Shown: one piece after another, positions 16,894 to 31,688 of the stretch | Layout of the letters: each line of letters begins with the position of its first letter | Position numbering within the stretch: position 1 is the stretch's first letter | Origin: Nocardia neocaledoniensis | Lineage (GTDB): Bacteria; Actinomycetota; Actinomycetes; Mycobacteriales; Mycobacteriaceae | NCBI RefSeq assembly: GCF_003182135.1 | Contig: NZ_QGTL01000001.1 | Coordinates: 558,001-622,000 of the forward strand | DNA length: 64,000 nt | Reading direction: 5' to 3' | Program-made: the position numbers and the translations under genes | Notes under the pieces: model-generated | Told to the model about the DNA's origin: nothing | Seen by the model: the letters and a program-made list of their open reading frames with translations, nothing else | Databases searched by the model: none

Positions 16894-16972
16894 CGGTCCC
16901 TCCTCGTTCGTCGCCGGCTCGCCCCGGCACGGTCAGAGCAAACCAGCGACGCGTGCCGACCGGCGCGCGGAC

Positions 16973-19543
16973 TCAGTCGTCCTCGGCGCCGCCGGGGTCG
17001 CCACCACGGATCGAGTAGAGCAACCCGTCGAGTTCGTCGGGCTTGATGAGGACGTCGCGGGCCTTGGACCCCTCGCTGGGTCCGACGACGCCGCGCGTCT
17101 CCATCAGGTCCATCAACCGGCCCGCCTTGGCGAAGCCGACGCGCAGCTTGCGCTGCAGCATGGAGGTGGACCCGAACTGGGAGGTGACCACCAGCTCCAC
17201 CGCCTGCAGCAGCACGTCCATATCGTCGCCGATATCGGGGTCGACGTCCTTGGCCTCGCCCGCCTTGGCGGCGGTGACGCCCTCCTGGTACTCGGGTTCG
17301 GCCTGGGTCTTGCTGAATTCGACGACCGCCTGGATCTCCTCGTCGGAGATGAAGGCGCCCTGCAGACGGGTGGGCTTGCCCGCGCCCATCGGCAGGAACA
17401 GGCCGTCGCCCATACCGATCAGCTTCTCCGCGCCCGGCTGGTCCAGGATGACGCGCGAGTCGGTGAGCGAGGACGTCGCGAAGGCCAGGCGCGAGGGCAC
17501 ATTGGTCTTGATCAGGCCGGTGACCACGTCCACCGAGGGCCGCTGCGTGGCCAGGACCAGGTGGATGCCCGCGGCACGTGCCTTCTGCGTGATCCGCACG
17601 ATCGCGTCCTCGACATCGCGCGGCGCGGTCATCATCAGATCGGCGAGCTCGTCGACGATCGCCAGGATGTACGGGTACGGCCGGTACACCCGCTCGCTGC
17701 CCAGCGGCGCGGTGATCTGGCCCGACTTGACCTTCTTGTTGAAGTCGTCGATGTGGCGGACCTTGTTGGCCTGCATGTCCTGATAGCGCTGCTCCATCTC
17801 CTCCACCAGCCAGGCCAGCGCGGCGGCGGCCTTCTTCGGCTGGGTGATGATGGGCGTGATCAGGTGCGGAATGCCCTCGTACGGGGTGAGTTCCACCATC
17901 TTCGGGTCGATCAGGATCATCCTGACCTCCTCCGGGGTGGCCCGGTGCAGCAGCGAGACCAGCATCGAGTTCACGAAGCTCGACTTACCGGAACCGGTGG
18001 AGCCCGCCACCAGCAGGTGCGGCATCTTGGCCAGGTTCGCCGAGACGAATTCGCCCTCGATGTTCTTGCCGAGGCCGATCACCAGCGGATGGTGGTCGTT
18101 GCGGGTGTGCGGCGACTTGAGCACGTCGGCCAGGCGCACCAGCTCGCGGTCGGAGTTGGGCACCTCGATGCCGACGGCGGATTTGCCCGGGATCGGCGCG
18201 AGCAGGCGCACGTTCTCGGTCGCCACCGCGTAGGCCAGGTTGCGATGCAGGGCGGTGATCTTCTCGACCTTCACGCCGGGACCGAGCTCGACCTCGTAGC
18301 GGGTGACCGTCGGGCCGCGCACGAAACCGGTGACGGCGGCGTCGATCTTGAACTGCACGAGGACCTCGGTGATCGCCTCGATCATCGATTCGTTGGCGGC
18401 CGAACGCTTCTTGGGCGGATCGCCGTCGAGCAGCAGCGTCAGCGGGGGCAGGGTGTAGTCGCCGTCGACGACGCGGTCGGTGACGAACTCCGGCTCCGGC
18501 GGCGGGGGCGGGGTCTGGTCGACGACCTTGGCGGGCGCGGGCTTGCGGCGCGCCGGTTTGGGCGCGGGGTCGGGCGCCGGTGGTTCCTCGTCCAGGCGCA
18601 ACTGTTTGGCATCGCGCAGCGGTGGCTCGCCGATCGTTTCGGTGAGCGCGTCGGAGCCGCCGAATTCGTCGGGCGGGTAGTTGTCGTCGGGGGTCCGGCC
18701 GCGGCGGCGGGTTCGGTTGCGGTGCACCGGGAATCCGTCGGCGTCGTAGTTGGCCGGATCGTAGGGGTCCTCGTCGGCGTGGTGCTCGCCGAGGCCGAAG
18801 TAGTCACGCAGGGCCGAGGGCACCTCGCGGACCGTGGTCCCGGTGAGCAGCAGCACGCCGAACACCATGGCCAGCAACAGGATCGGCAGGGCCAGCCAGG
18901 GGGTGAGCCCCTGGCCGAGCGGGCCGCCGATGGCGTAGCCGAGCGCACCGGCCGCCCGCGAGCGGCCCTGCGCGTCGGTGGGCGATCCGGCGGCCAGATG
19001 CCAGATCCCGAGCGCGGGCAGCACGACGAGCAGTCCGCCGAGGACCAGCCGCGGCCGGATCTCCGGATGCGGTTCGGTGCGCATGAGCACCACGGCGAGG
19101 GCGACGAACAGCAGCGGGGCCAGGCCGCCCGCGGTGCCCGCGACGGCGCGCACGATGTCTTCGAGGAAGCGTCCGACCGGACCACCGGCCGACAACCACA
19201 TGGCCGCCGCGATGATCGCGCTCACCGCGATGAGCGCCAGACCGATGCCGTCGCGCCGATGTCCGTGTTCGATCTCGCCGGCACGGCTCAACGTGCGGGT
19301 GGTGGCGCCGACACCGCGCGCCAGCATGGTCCAGCCGCTGCCGACACCGCGCCCGATCACCGCCAGCGGCGCGGTGTTCGACGCGCGCCGCGCGGGCCTG
19401 CGGGCGGGCGTCGCGCGTCCGCGCGGCGCCGCGGACGCTCGCGGAGTCGTCGAACGAGATCGCGCGGACGGCGTCTGCCCCCTGCTCGATCCCGCCCGCG
19501 CCCGAGAGGTCGTGGTGCTGCGGGACTTACCTGCCATGACCAT
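16973..19543 (-). CDS. ftsK: DNA translocase FtsK/SpoIIIE
   Basis: 856-residue hexameric ATP-driven DNA pump that clears and aligns chromosome termini at the division septum. Layout: basic Ser/Arg/Thr-rich N terminus, four transmembrane helices at about residues 100-245, a Pro/Asp/Arg-rich linker to about 360, then the motor. Walker [10 protein letters not shown] is near residue 513 and Walker [13 protein letters not shown] follows. The C-terminal gamma winged helix ([38 protein letters not shown]), which reads KOPS-type sequences, is intact. The start is uncertain between ATG 19543 and ATG 19537 (MAGKSRST). Position matches Rv2748c. Confidence 0.95.
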   Translation of the reverse strand: MVMAGKSRSTTTSRARAGSSRGQTPSARSRSTTPRASAAPRGRATPARRPARRASNTAPLAVIGRGVGSGWTMLARGVGATTRTLSRAGEIEHGHRRDGIGLALIAVSAIIAAAMWLSAGGPVGRFLEDIVRAVAGTAGGLAPLLFVALAVVLMRTEPHPEIRPRLVLGGLLVVLPALGIWHLAAGSPTDAQGRSRAAGALGYAIGGPLGQGLTPWLALPILLLAMVFGVLLLTGTTVREVPSALRDYFGLGEHHADEDPYDPANYDADGFPVHRNRTRRRGRTPDDNYPPDEFGGSDALTETIGEPPLRDAKQLRLDEEPPAPDPAPKPARRKPAPAKVVDQTPPPPPEPEFVTDRVVDGDYTLPPLTLLLDGDPPKKRSAANESMIEAITEVLVQFKIDAAVTGFVRGPTVTRYEVELGPGVKVEKITALHRNLAYAVATENVRLLAPIPGKSAVGIEVPNSDRELVRLADVLKSPHTRNDHHPLVIGLGKNIEGEFVSANLAKMPHLLVAGSTGSGKSSFVNSMLVSLLHRATPEEVRMILIDPKMVELTPYEGIPHLITPIITQPKKAAAALAWLVEEMEQRYQDMQANKVRHIDDFNKKVKSGQITAPLGSERVYRPYPYILAIVDELADLMMTAPRDVEDAIVRITQKARAAGIHLVLATQRPSVDVVTGLIKTNVPSRLAFATSSLTDSRVILDQPGAEKLIGMGDGLFLPMGAGKPTRLQGAFISDEEIQAVVEFSKTQAEPEYQEGVTAAKAGEAKDVDPDIGDDMDVLLQAVELVVTSQFGSTSMLQRKLRVGFAKAGRLMDLMETRGVVGPSEGSKARDVLIKPDELDGLLYSIRGGDPGGAEDD

Positions 19544-19702
19544 CAGGCTAGCCGCTCAGGCACCGTCCGGACCATCCGCAACACTGGTCCCACCCCGGTT
19601 GCGACGTTGATCTCACCCGGACGCGCAGGTCGCGGGGCCCCGGTCAGCGCGGGGAAATCTCGCGCGGCGACCGCGTTTCGCGCGCCGTTCGCCGCGTCCC
19701 GC

Positions 19703-19727
19703 CAAGGGAATCCTTTCAGTTCCCTTG
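19703..19727. promoter_or_regulatory. Inverted repeat upstream of the DUF4189 gene
   Basis: CAAGGGAA-N9-TTCCCTTG, a perfect 8+8 bp inverted repeat about 100 bp before the GTG start of the secreted protein and 160 bp from the ftsK start. It could be an operator for either divergent gene or a leader hairpin. Confidence 0.5.
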
Positions 19728-19829
19728 TGATGGGCCCGAATCCGCGCGCGAGCGCTGGCGCCGGGGACCGCCGGGTCTGTACGTTGACACCTGGTCCACC
19801 GGGTGTGGACGGAATACGAGGGGAATCAC

Positions 19830-20219
19830 GTGAAGAAAGTTCTCACCGGCGCGGCGGTCATGACCGCGACGGTCGGTGCGTTGCTGGCCGGCCACATCGC
19901 GCCCGCGCAGGCGCAGGCCGACAACTACGGCGCGCTCGCGCTCTCGCGCAACGGCGCCTCCAGCATCACCGCGAATTACGGCAGCTACGCCGCGGCCGAG
20001 TCGGCCGCCATCGCGGGCTGCCAGCGCAGCGGCGGGGGCGCAGGCTGCGATGTGAAGGTGTCGTGGCGCAACGGCTGCGGCGCGCTCGCCGAGTCGAGCC
20101 GGTCCTACAGCTGGGCCTCGGCGCCCTCGCTGCGGGCGGCCAAGCGCAACGCGATCAACGCCAACCGCGGCGCGGCCACCATCATCAACTGGAACTGCAC
20201 CTCCGGCTACGAGGTCTGA
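19830..20219 (+). CDS. Secreted DUF4189-type protein
   Basis: 129-residue exported protein. GTG 19830 follows GAGGGGAATCAC and starts a clear signal peptide (KK, then a hydrophobic stretch, then APAQAQA with cleavage around residue 29). The mature part has the DUF4189 pattern: YGALALSRN, GSYAAAESAAIAGCQRSGG, CDVKVSWRNGCGALA and a final CTSGY; four Cys could make two disulfides. Members are small secreted actinobacterial proteins of unknown role. It is followed by a hairpin and a lipoprotein gene 56 bp downstream. Confidence 0.85.
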   Translation: MKKVLTGAAVMTATVGALLAGHIAPAQAQADNYGALALSRNGASSITANYGSYAAAESAAIAGCQRSGGGAGCDVKVSWRNGCGALAESSRSYSWASAPSLRAAKRNAINANRGAATIINWNCTSGYEV

Positions 20220-20233
20220 GCCGCCACCGCCCC

Positions 20234-20252
20234 GCCGGAGCGATCCTCCGGC
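20234..20252. terminator. Hairpin between the two secreted-protein genes
   Basis: GCCGGAG-CGATC-CTCCGGC, a 7-bp perfect stem with 5-base loop, 15 bases after the DUF4189 stop. It is probably a terminator or partial attenuator before the lipoprotein gene. Confidence 0.5.
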
Positions 20253-20275
20253 GCACATCTCATTTGGGGAGACCA

Positions 20276-20827
20276 GTGAACAACCGCATGATCACCGTGG
20301 CGGCCGCCGCGACGCTGGCCGTCGCCGTGCTCGGCCTGACCGCGTGCAGCAGCGACGAGCCGTCGAGCACCGCGGCCGCGACGACCACCGCCGCCGGCGC
20401 GGGTTTCGAGGACGGCAAGAAGGTCGAGGGCACCCAGGAGGGTGACGCCCCGATGACCACGCCGGTGCCGAACCTGCCCGCGCCGACGGTCGAGGAGCTC
20501 AACGCGCGCCTGGACAAGGCGATGGCCGGTCAGCTGAGCGCCGAGGAGAAGGCCACGCTCATCGAGGACGCCGAGCGCGACCCGAACCTCGTCGACAAGT
20601 TCGTCGAGGCGGCCAAGAAGAACAACGTCACGGCCAAGATCACCAGTGTCGGCTCGCCCGCCGACGGCAAGGTGAAGGCGCCCGCCGACGTCACCATCGA
20701 CGGCACCCCGGTGCAGGGCGCGACCGTGGAATTCGTCGCGTCCGAGGGCGGCTGGCGCGTGTCGCACGTGTTCACCTGCAACATCGTGAAGTCGGCCAAG
20801 CTCGACTCCGCGGCCTGCCAGGCCTGA
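20276..20827 (+). CDS. Lipoprotein, MTB12/CFP2-like
   Basis: 183-residue lipoprotein. GTG 20276 follows GGGGAGACCA; ATG 20288 is an alternative. The lipobox LTAC puts the lipidated Cys near residue 22, followed by a Ser/Thr/Ala-rich linker. The C-terminal domain (PAPTVEELNARLDKAM, LVDKFVEAAK, PADVTIDGTPVQGATVEFVASEGGWRVSHVFTCNIV) resembles the low-molecular-weight antigen MTB12 domain of mycobacteria, a small secreted fold of unknown function. It follows the DUF4189 gene and ends before a strong terminator. Confidence 0.75.
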   Translation: MNNRMITVAAAATLAVAVLGLTACSSDEPSSTAAATTTAAGAGFEDGKKVEGTQEGDAPMTTPVPNLPAPTVEELNARLDKAMAGQLSAEEKATLIEDAERDPNLVDKFVEAAKKNNVTAKITSVGSPADGKVKAPADVTIDGTPVQGATVEFVASEGGWRVSHVFTCNIVKSAKLDSAACQA

Positions 20828-20836
20828 CGCCACCCA

Positions 20837-20877
20837 ACGAGAACCGCCGGACGACATCGTCGCCCGGCGGTTCTCGT
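20837..20877. terminator. Hairpin terminator between the lipoprotein gene and rnj
   Basis: ACGAGAACCGCCGG (20837-20850) pairs with CCGGCGGTTCTCGT (20864-20877) around a loop that contains its own small ACGA/TCGT pairing. It lies between convergent genes and probably serves both. Confidence 0.85.
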
Positions 20878-20886
20878 GTCTTCGGA

Positions 20887-23991
<3,105 letters not shown>

Positions 23992-23994
<3 letters not shown>

Positions 23995-24438
23995 GATCTG
24001 AACGCTCATACCGCGCGGCTGCGCGAGGAACTGATCGCCGCCGCGGCTCTCGGCGACGAGAAAACGCAGGCCACCGCCGCCGCGCTGGCCGCGGCGGTGG
24101 AGAGTTCGAGCCGGCTGGTGCTGCTGTCGGCACTGTCGGAGCTGGCCGCCGAGATCAGCACCGAGCTCGGTGACCGCATGGTGCACGTCCGGCTCGAGGG
24201 CACCGAGGCGGTGGCCGACGTGCGCAAGAACACGCCGTCGGGTTCCGACGAACCACCGACCTTCGAGGAGATGACCGGCGATATCAGCCGGGTCACCCTG
24301 CGGCTGGTCGAGCAGCTCAAGTCCAAGGCCGAGGAGGCGGCGGCGCAGAACGGGCAGTCGCTGAACTCGTGGCTCTCGGGCGCTGTCAGCGGCGCGCTGC
24401 GGGACCAGATGCGCGGCGGGGGCCCCAAGGGCTGGTGA
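23992..24438 (+). CDS. Putative ribbon-helix-helix protein (HicB-antitoxin-like C terminus)
   Basis: 148-residue protein. The N-terminal 70 residues are Ala/Glu-rich helices (LREELIAAAALGDEKTQATAAALAAAVESSSRL). The C-terminal segment SRVTLRLVEQLKSKAEEAAAQNGQSLNSWLSGAVSGAL looks like a short RHH DNA-binding domain. In many actinomycetes such proteins are annotated HicB-like and precede a DUF4097 gene; no such partner or toxin is present here. There is no ribosome site before ATG 23992, so the mRNA may be leaderless, and half-site repeats overlap the start, suggesting autorepression. Confidence 0.65.
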
Positions 24439-24447
24439 GCGGCGCGC

Positions 24448-25647
24448 TCACAGCAGCGGCGCCAGGTCACCGCGCTCGCCGATGACCACCTCGTCGAGCT
24501 CGAGCCAGTCGGCCATCTCCCGGAGCGCGCCACGCAGCGCGTGCGCGGTCCCGGCGGTGGCGTGGCCGGGTTCGGCGAAGGCGCCGGGGACGAGCAGCCT
24601 GCCGCTGCCCCGCTCGGCGCGCAGGTCGACCCGGCCGACGAGCTGCCCGTCGAGCAGGAACGGGAAGACGTAATAGCCGTGCACCCGTTTGGGTTCGGGC
24701 GTGTAGATCTCGATCCGGTAGTGGAAGTCGAAGATCCGCTGGGTGCGCGGCCGGAAGAAGATGAGCGGGTCGAACGGGCACAGCAGAGCGGCGCCGGCGA
24801 CGCGGCGCGGCGTGCTCGCCTCGGGGTGCAGGTAGGCCGGGGCGTCCCAGCCCGCCACCTCGACCGGGAGGAGTTCGCCCGCGTCGACGAGTTCGGCGAT
24901 GGCCGGGGCGCTCTGGCGGCGGTTGAGCCGGTAGTAGTCGCGCAGATCGGTCTCGGTGCCGATGCCGAGGGCGCGGCTGGAGCGGCGGATCAGCTCACGC
25001 ACCGCGTCGGGCTCGGCGATCTCGCGCTCGCGGACGTCGGCGGGGACGACGCGTTCGGTGAGGTCGTAGTGGCGGGTGAAGCCGGCGCGGCGGGCGATGG
25101 ACAGCTCGCCCGCGGCGAAGAGCTGCTCGCAGATCATCTTCGTGTCCGACAGGTTCCACCACGTGCCCTTGGGGCGCGGCTTGTCCAGTTCCAGGTGGCG
25201 TTCGATCTCGCCCGCGCTGGCCGCGCCGACCTCGGTGACGACGTCGAGGATGTCCTTGCCCAGGGTGGGATTGCGTTCGACGACCTTGCGCATCCCCGAC
25301 CAGCGGCCGTGGCGGTATTCGGCCATCCGCCAGCGCAGCAGCGGCCAGTCGGCGACCGGGATGAGCGCCGCCTCGTGCGCCCAGTATTCGACCAGCCCGC
25401 GCCGGGCGCGCGGACTGTCGCTCCAGGCAGCCCGCTCGAGCAGGGTGCGGTCGTAGGGGCCGATCCGGCTGAAGATCGGCGCGTAGTGCGCGCGGACCAC
25501 CGCCGACACCGAATCCAGTTGCAGCAGACGGGTTCTGGCGACCACGTCGAGCACGGCCCGCCGGTTCGGGTTGGCCGGTCGGCGTTTTCCGAAACCCTGT
25601 GCGGCCAGGGCGATCCGCCGCGCCGCCGCCGCATTCATCCGCTGCAT
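24448..25647 (-). CDS. YcaQ/AlkZ-like winged-helix DNA glycosylase
   Basis: 399-residue protein of the HTH_42 superfamily, whose studied members (E. coli YcaQ/AlkX, Streptomyces AlkZ) remove bulky alkylated bases or unhook interstrand crosslinks. Three winged-helix-like units are expected. The catalytic Q-phi-D/Q motif is visible as QLD (residues 43-45 in RLLQLDSVSAVVRAHY). Other conserved parts are EYWAHEAALIP and a C-terminal LLCPFDPLIFFRPRTQRIFDFHYRIEIY. ATG 25647 or the nearby ATG 25638 can start it. In producers these enzymes give self-resistance to DNA-alkylating metabolites; here a general repair role is equally likely. Convergent with the RHH-like gene, 9-bp gap. Confidence 0.82.
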   Translation of the reverse strand: MQRMNAAAARRIALAAQGFGKRRPANPNRRAVLDVVARTRLLQLDSVSAVVRAHYAPIFSRIGPYDRTLLERAAWSDSPRARRGLVEYWAHEAALIPVADWPLLRWRMAEYRHGRWSGMRKVVERNPTLGKDILDVVTEVGAASAGEIERHLELDKPRPKGTWWNLSDTKMICEQLFAAGELSIARRAGFTRHYDLTERVVPADVREREIAEPDAVRELIRRSSRALGIGTETDLRDYYRLNRRQSAPAIAELVDAGELLPVEVAGWDAPAYLHPEASTPRRVAGAALLCPFDPLIFFRPRTQRIFDFHYRIEIYTPEPKRVHGYYVFPFLLDGQLVGRVDLRAERGSGRLLVPGAFAEPGHATAGTAHALRGALREMADWLELDEVVIGERGDLAPLL

Positions 25648-25687
25648 GGGTCCAGCCTGGCACAGGGGTCCGACAGGTCGGCGCGGC

Positions 25688-26713
25688 TCAGGTGGAGACC
25701 CGGATCTCGCCCGCGGTGTCGATCTCGGTGCGCCGGTCCCCCGTCGGCGCCGCGGCCAGCACCGTCGCCACCCAGCGGCGACCGACCGGCAGCACCCGCA
25801 CGGTGACGCTGCCGCCGGTCGCGGTCTCCAGTTCGCCGACCGCGGCGTCGAGCACCTGGTGGCGCACCGAGCTGGGGACATCGCGGAAGCCGCCGTCGTC
25901 GAGCAGCGTCACCTCCACGCCGCGGGCGCGGGCCCGGCGCGCGGCGGTGCTGAGGCGTTCGGTGGCGAGGTCGGGGGCCCGCAATCCGTCGCGCAGCTCG
26001 GCTTCGAGCAACCGGCACTGTTCGCGTTCGGCGGCGGTGAGCTGGGCGCCCTCGGCGATCCGGGCCAGCATCGGCCGCGCGACCCGGTCGAGCCGGGCCA
26101 GCTGCCGGTCGCGCTCGGCCGTGGCCGCGGCCAGCGCCGCCTCGGTCGCCGCGCGCTCGGTGGCCTGCTGACGCAGGGCGCGCAGTGAGCGCTGGGTGGG
26201 TCGCAGGATCGCCATGAACACCGTCACCGCCCCGACCGTGGCGATCGGGGTCAGCGCGCGCACCACGGTCTCGGGGTGCCAGGTGGTGAACACACCCATG
26301 GTGATGAGCACCGTGGCGGCCGCGGCCACGCCCACCCAAGCCGCCAGGATCCGTCCGCGCAGCACCAGCATCGCCAGCAGATACGAGGTCGGGTAGGCCG
26401 TCCACAGCTGATGGGAGAACCCGGAGGGATTCTCGATCCAGGGCACCGTCAGCGCCATGGCCGCCGGGCCTGCGCACACCACGTAGACGGTGGCGGGCCA
26501 CGGCAGCGGGTCGGTGGGCACCACCAGCACGACCAGCGCCGCCACCGCCATGAACGCCAGCGCCGCCGCGGCCGGGACCGGCGGCGCGATGTCGAAGTTC
26601 ACCCGCAGGTACAGCACGATGGTGGCTTCGAAGATCAGCACGAACAGCCAGGCCATGCTGTCGCTGAGGCCGAACAGGTCGCGCATGCCGAAGGGACGGT
26701 CCCGGTCAGCCAT
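25688..26713 (-). CDS. Membrane protein with degenerate histidine-kinase-like C terminus
   Basis: 341-residue protein with about six transmembrane helices in residues 18-170, a coiled-coil segment (LRQQATERAATEAALAAATAERDRQLARLDRV) and a C-terminal region of about 120 residues laid out like a sensor-kinase ATPase domain. The ATP-binding G1/G2 boxes and the phospho-accepting His are not recognisable, so it is probably a pseudokinase or accessory sensor. Its start overlaps the 3' end of the true kinase gene by 8 bp, and it forms an operon response regulator - kinase - this gene. It may modulate the kinase by heterodimerisation. Confidence 0.65.
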   Translation of the reverse strand: MADRDRPFGMRDLFGLSDSMAWLFVLIFEATIVLYLRVNFDIAPPVPAAAALAFMAVAALVVLVVPTDPLPWPATVYVVCAGPAAMALTVPWIENPSGFSHQLWTAYPTSYLLAMLVLRGRILAAWVGVAAAATVLITMGVFTTWHPETVVRALTPIATVGAVTVFMAILRPTQRSLRALRQQATERAATEAALAAATAERDRQLARLDRVARPMLARIAEGAQLTAAEREQCRLLEAELRDGLRAPDLATERLSTAARRARARGVEVTLLDDGGFRDVPSSVRHQVLDAAVGELETATGGSVTVRVLPVGRRWVATVLAAAPTGDRRTEIDTAGEIRVST

Positions 26714-27914
26714 GGCTGCCCCAGACCAGCGTCACCACGGTCCCGTTGCCCGGCGACGATTCGACGAAGGCGGCGCCGCCCGCCAGGGTCCGCATGCGGC
26801 CGAGGATGCTGCCCGCGATCCCCATCCGGTCGACGGGCACGCGCGCCGGATCGAAACCGGCGCCGTCGTCGGTGAGCACCACCCGGATACCGCCGGTGGC
26901 GATGGTGACGGCCACCGTGCGCCGTACCGGACGCCCCGGCACCCCGGCATGGCGCAGGCTGTTGCGCACCGCCTCGCTCAACGCAGCGCCCAGCACTTGG
27001 GCCGCCTCCAGCGGCAGGCGCAGATCGGCGCCGCGCCGGGCCGCACGCACCGGCACGTCGGGGTCGACCTCGCGCACCGCCGCCCGCAGGAACTCGACGG
27101 CCGCGGTGGCGTCGAGATGGTCGATCTCCGGGGCGCTGCGCGCCTGTTCGAGCTGGTCGAGGGTGCGCGCGGCCTGTGCGCGCAGCACCGTCGACGACTC
27201 GTGCGCGCGCGAGGCCTCGAGCAGGGTGGACAGCACCCCGTCGTGGATCAGGGCGGCGAAGCGGGCGCCCTCGCGTTCCCTGGCCGCCGTGGCGGCCACG
27301 GTCGCGGCCTTGCTGCGCTGGCGCACCGCTTCCCGGTCGACCCGGTCGGCGGCGGTGCGCGCGTAGACCACGCACCACAGGAACAGCGCGCCCACGCCGA
27401 GTCCCCTGGTGATGTCACCGAACAGCGCCCAGGCCGAACTGTCTGGCACCACAGCGGCATTGGACACGCTCGTGGCCACCGCGAGCAGGGCGGCGAAGGC
27501 CGTCGCGGCCCGCCCCGACCAGGCCAGCCCACCCGCCATCACGCCGAGCGCGAGACCGCGATACGGCCAGGACGCGAACGAGCCGATCGAGACGACCGAG
27601 TACACCAGCGGGGTCAGCACCGTCGCCAGGAGATAGCAGCCGGCGGCCGCGGCGGCGACGCGCCGGATCGCGGCGACCGGTCCGAGCGCCGACACCAGGG
27701 CCAGCGGCGCGAACGGCAGGTACGCCCCGACCAGATGCACCTCGGGCCACAGCGACCGGTTCAGCGGCTGGATCAGCACGGCGGGCAGTTCCAGGGTCAT
27801 CACGATCATCGCGCCGACCCCGATCACCATGCCGAGCCTGCGCAGGATCTGGTCGGTCGCCGCCCGGGAGAGTTCGGTGCCCACGGCGGCGGGCGCCGGG
27901 ACCGTGGTGGTCAC
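26706..27914 (-). CDS. Sensor histidine kinase (NarL/HisKA_3-type)
   Basis: 402-residue membrane kinase with about six transmembrane helices (residues 25-185), then the dimerisation/phosphotransfer region with RFAALIHDGVLSTLLEA (phospho-His near residue 226), and an HATPase_c domain with the N-box ALSEAVRNSLRHAG, the G1 motif TDDGAGFDP and the G2 region MGIAGSILGRM. The signal is unknown and no extracytoplasmic domain is obvious. The start overlaps the response regulator stop by 4 bp, so expression is coupled. Confidence 0.88.
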   Translation of the reverse strand: MTTTVPAPAAVGTELSRAATDQILRRLGMVIGVGAMIVMTLELPAVLIQPLNRSLWPEVHLVGAYLPFAPLALVSALGPVAAIRRVAAAAAGCYLLATVLTPLVYSVVSIGSFASWPYRGLALGVMAGGLAWSGRAATAFAALLAVATSVSNAAVVPDSSAWALFGDITRGLGVGALFLWCVVYARTAADRVDREAVRQRSKAATVAATAAREREGARFAALIHDGVLSTLLEASRAHESSTVLRAQAARTLDQLEQARSAPEIDHLDATAAVEFLRAAVREVDPDVPVRAARRGADLRLPLEAAQVLGAALSEAVRNSLRHAGVPGRPVRRTVAVTIATGGIRVVLTDDGAGFDPARVPVDRMGIAGSILGRMRTLAGGAAFVESSPGNGTVVTLVWGSHG

Positions 27915-28585
27915 GTGCGCTGCTGTCGTTCCGGCACCGGCAGCCAGCCGTCCTCGACGGCGCGCTTGTACAGGTCGGTCTTGGTCGGCGCCGGGCGGCC
28001 CGCGTCGGCGTACTTCTGCCGGATGCGGCCGAGGTAGTCGTTGACGGTCTGCTCGGACAACCCGGTCAGCCGGGCCACCCGCGACGCCTTCTCCCCCGAG
28101 GCGTACAGCATGAGCACTTCCTCCTGGCGCGGGCTCAGGCCCACGTCGGACAGCTGCGGGTCGCCGTCGATGGCGGCGGCCCAGTCGGTGGTGACGACCT
28201 GTTCGCCGGAGGCGGCCCTGCGTACCGCGGCGACCACGGTGGCCACGCTCTCGGACTTGCGCAGCACGCCGAGCACGCCCGCCTTGGCGGCCGAGCGCAC
28301 CAGGAACGCGTTGTCGGCGCCGGTGAACACGAGCACCTCGATGCCGCGTTCACGCAGCGCGGTGACATTGTCCTCGGGCGAGGAACCGTCGGGCAGGCGC
28401 AGATCGAGCACCACCAGGTCGAGCGCGTCGGTGCTCGCGAGCAGCCCGCTCACGCTGTCGGCGGTGGCGACCAGGTCCAGGTCGGGTTCGGGACCGAGCA
28501 TGGCGGCGAGCCCGATCGCGACGGATTCATGGTCCTCGACCAGACCGATCCGGCGCACCCGCGGAGTCCGCTCCAACTCGCTCAC
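27911..28585 (-). CDS. LuxR/NarL-family response regulator
   Basis: 224-residue two-component regulator. The receiver domain starts RRIGLVEDHESVAIGLAAML, with the phospho-Asp in LDLVVLDLRLPDGS and the conserved Lys in GVLRKSE. The C-terminal HTH reads LSPRQEEVLMLYASGEKASRVARLTGLSEQTVNDYLGRIRQKY. I prefer GTG 28585, which has GGGGAG seven bases upstream, over the longer ATG starts at 28621/28612. First gene of the three-gene signalling operon. Confidence 0.87.
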   Translation of the reverse strand: MSELERTPRVRRIGLVEDHESVAIGLAAMLGPEPDLDLVATADSVSGLLASTDALDLVVLDLRLPDGSSPEDNVTALRERGIEVLVFTGADNAFLVRSAAKAGVLGVLRKSESVATVVAAVRRAASGEQVVTTDWAAAIDGDPQLSDVGLSPRQEEVLMLYASGEKASRVARLTGLSEQTVNDYLGRIRQKYADAGRPAPTKTDLYKRAVEDGWLPVPERQQRT

Positions 28586-28682
28586 CAACCACTCCCCATC
28601 CTGAAACACCATCCACGACACGTAGGAGTCGAGTTGTACCGCATCGGCCCAGCGTGTGTCAGCCCACCAGCATTCGGGGCGG

Positions 28683-29134
28683 CTACCCCATCAGCCCGGC
28701 GGCGACGGTCGCGCCGAGCTCCCAGCACCGTTCCAGATCCGCCTTGCCCGGCGGTCCGGAGACGGCGACCGCGGCCGCCACCCGCTGCCAGCCCAGGCCG
28801 GTGGTGATCCGCTCGACACTCGCCTCCGCGCCCTCGGTCCCCTCGTTGCCGTGCAGGTACAGCGCGTAGGGACGGCCGCGGGTGGAGTCCAGACAGGGGT
28901 AGTAGAACGTGTCGAAGGCGTGTTTGAGGGCGCCGCTCATGTAGCCGAGGTTGGCCGGGGTGCCGAGTAGGTAACCGTCGGCCTCGAGGACGTCGACGGC
29001 GGTGACGGCCAGGGCCGCGCGGCGCACCACCTCCACGCCCTCGATCTCCGGATCGGTGGCGCCCGCGAGCACCGCCTCGAACATCGCCTGCGTGTGCGGC
29101 GACGGAGTGTGGTGGATGAGCAGCAGCCGGGCCA

Positions 29135-29135
<1 letters not shown>
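28683..29135 (-). CDS. Flavodoxin-like NAD(P)H-dependent oxidoreductase
   Basis: 150-residue flavodoxin-fold protein, likely FMN-binding. The phosphate-binding loop is IHHTPSPHTQAM (residues 7-18), and the isoalloxazine-contacting loops are LLGTPANLGYMSG and YLHGNEGTEGAEA. It appears equivalent to mycobacterial Rv2771c, next to the Rv2772c and dapB homologues. The enzymatic role is unknown. It starts directly at the stop of the upstream membrane-protein gene (one shared base), so these are cotranscribed with dapB. Confidence 0.8.
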
Positions 29136-31553
<2,418 letters not shown>

Positions 31554-31688
31554 GTGCGCGACGCTACCCCGCGCCGCCGTTGCGCGATCCGGGATCCGGG
31601 CGCTAACCTCGGCCGTGGTGATGGTGCTCCTGTCGGCCGCCTCGTACCGTGCCCAGGGTCGGCGCCATCACGAACAAGGAGAAATCCA

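Larger units (their letters stand above)
16384..16972. other. Gap holding a small ORF and a tRNA-like element
   Basis: 589 bp between the divergent/upstream side of the TerC gene and the ftsK stop. It contains a perfect short palindrome TCGAAAATTCGA (16517-16528), a small ORF with a good ribosome site (16603-16707) and a tRNA-like structure (16828-16893). The rest shows nothing I can support. Confidence 0.5.

Noticed and set aside
16886..20827. A 1,313-codon plus-strand open frame across ftsK
   Set aside because: It is antisense to ftsK, with low-complexity Gly/Arg/His composition caused by high GC. Only its last 183 codons (from GTG 20276) encode a real protein, the lipoprotein.
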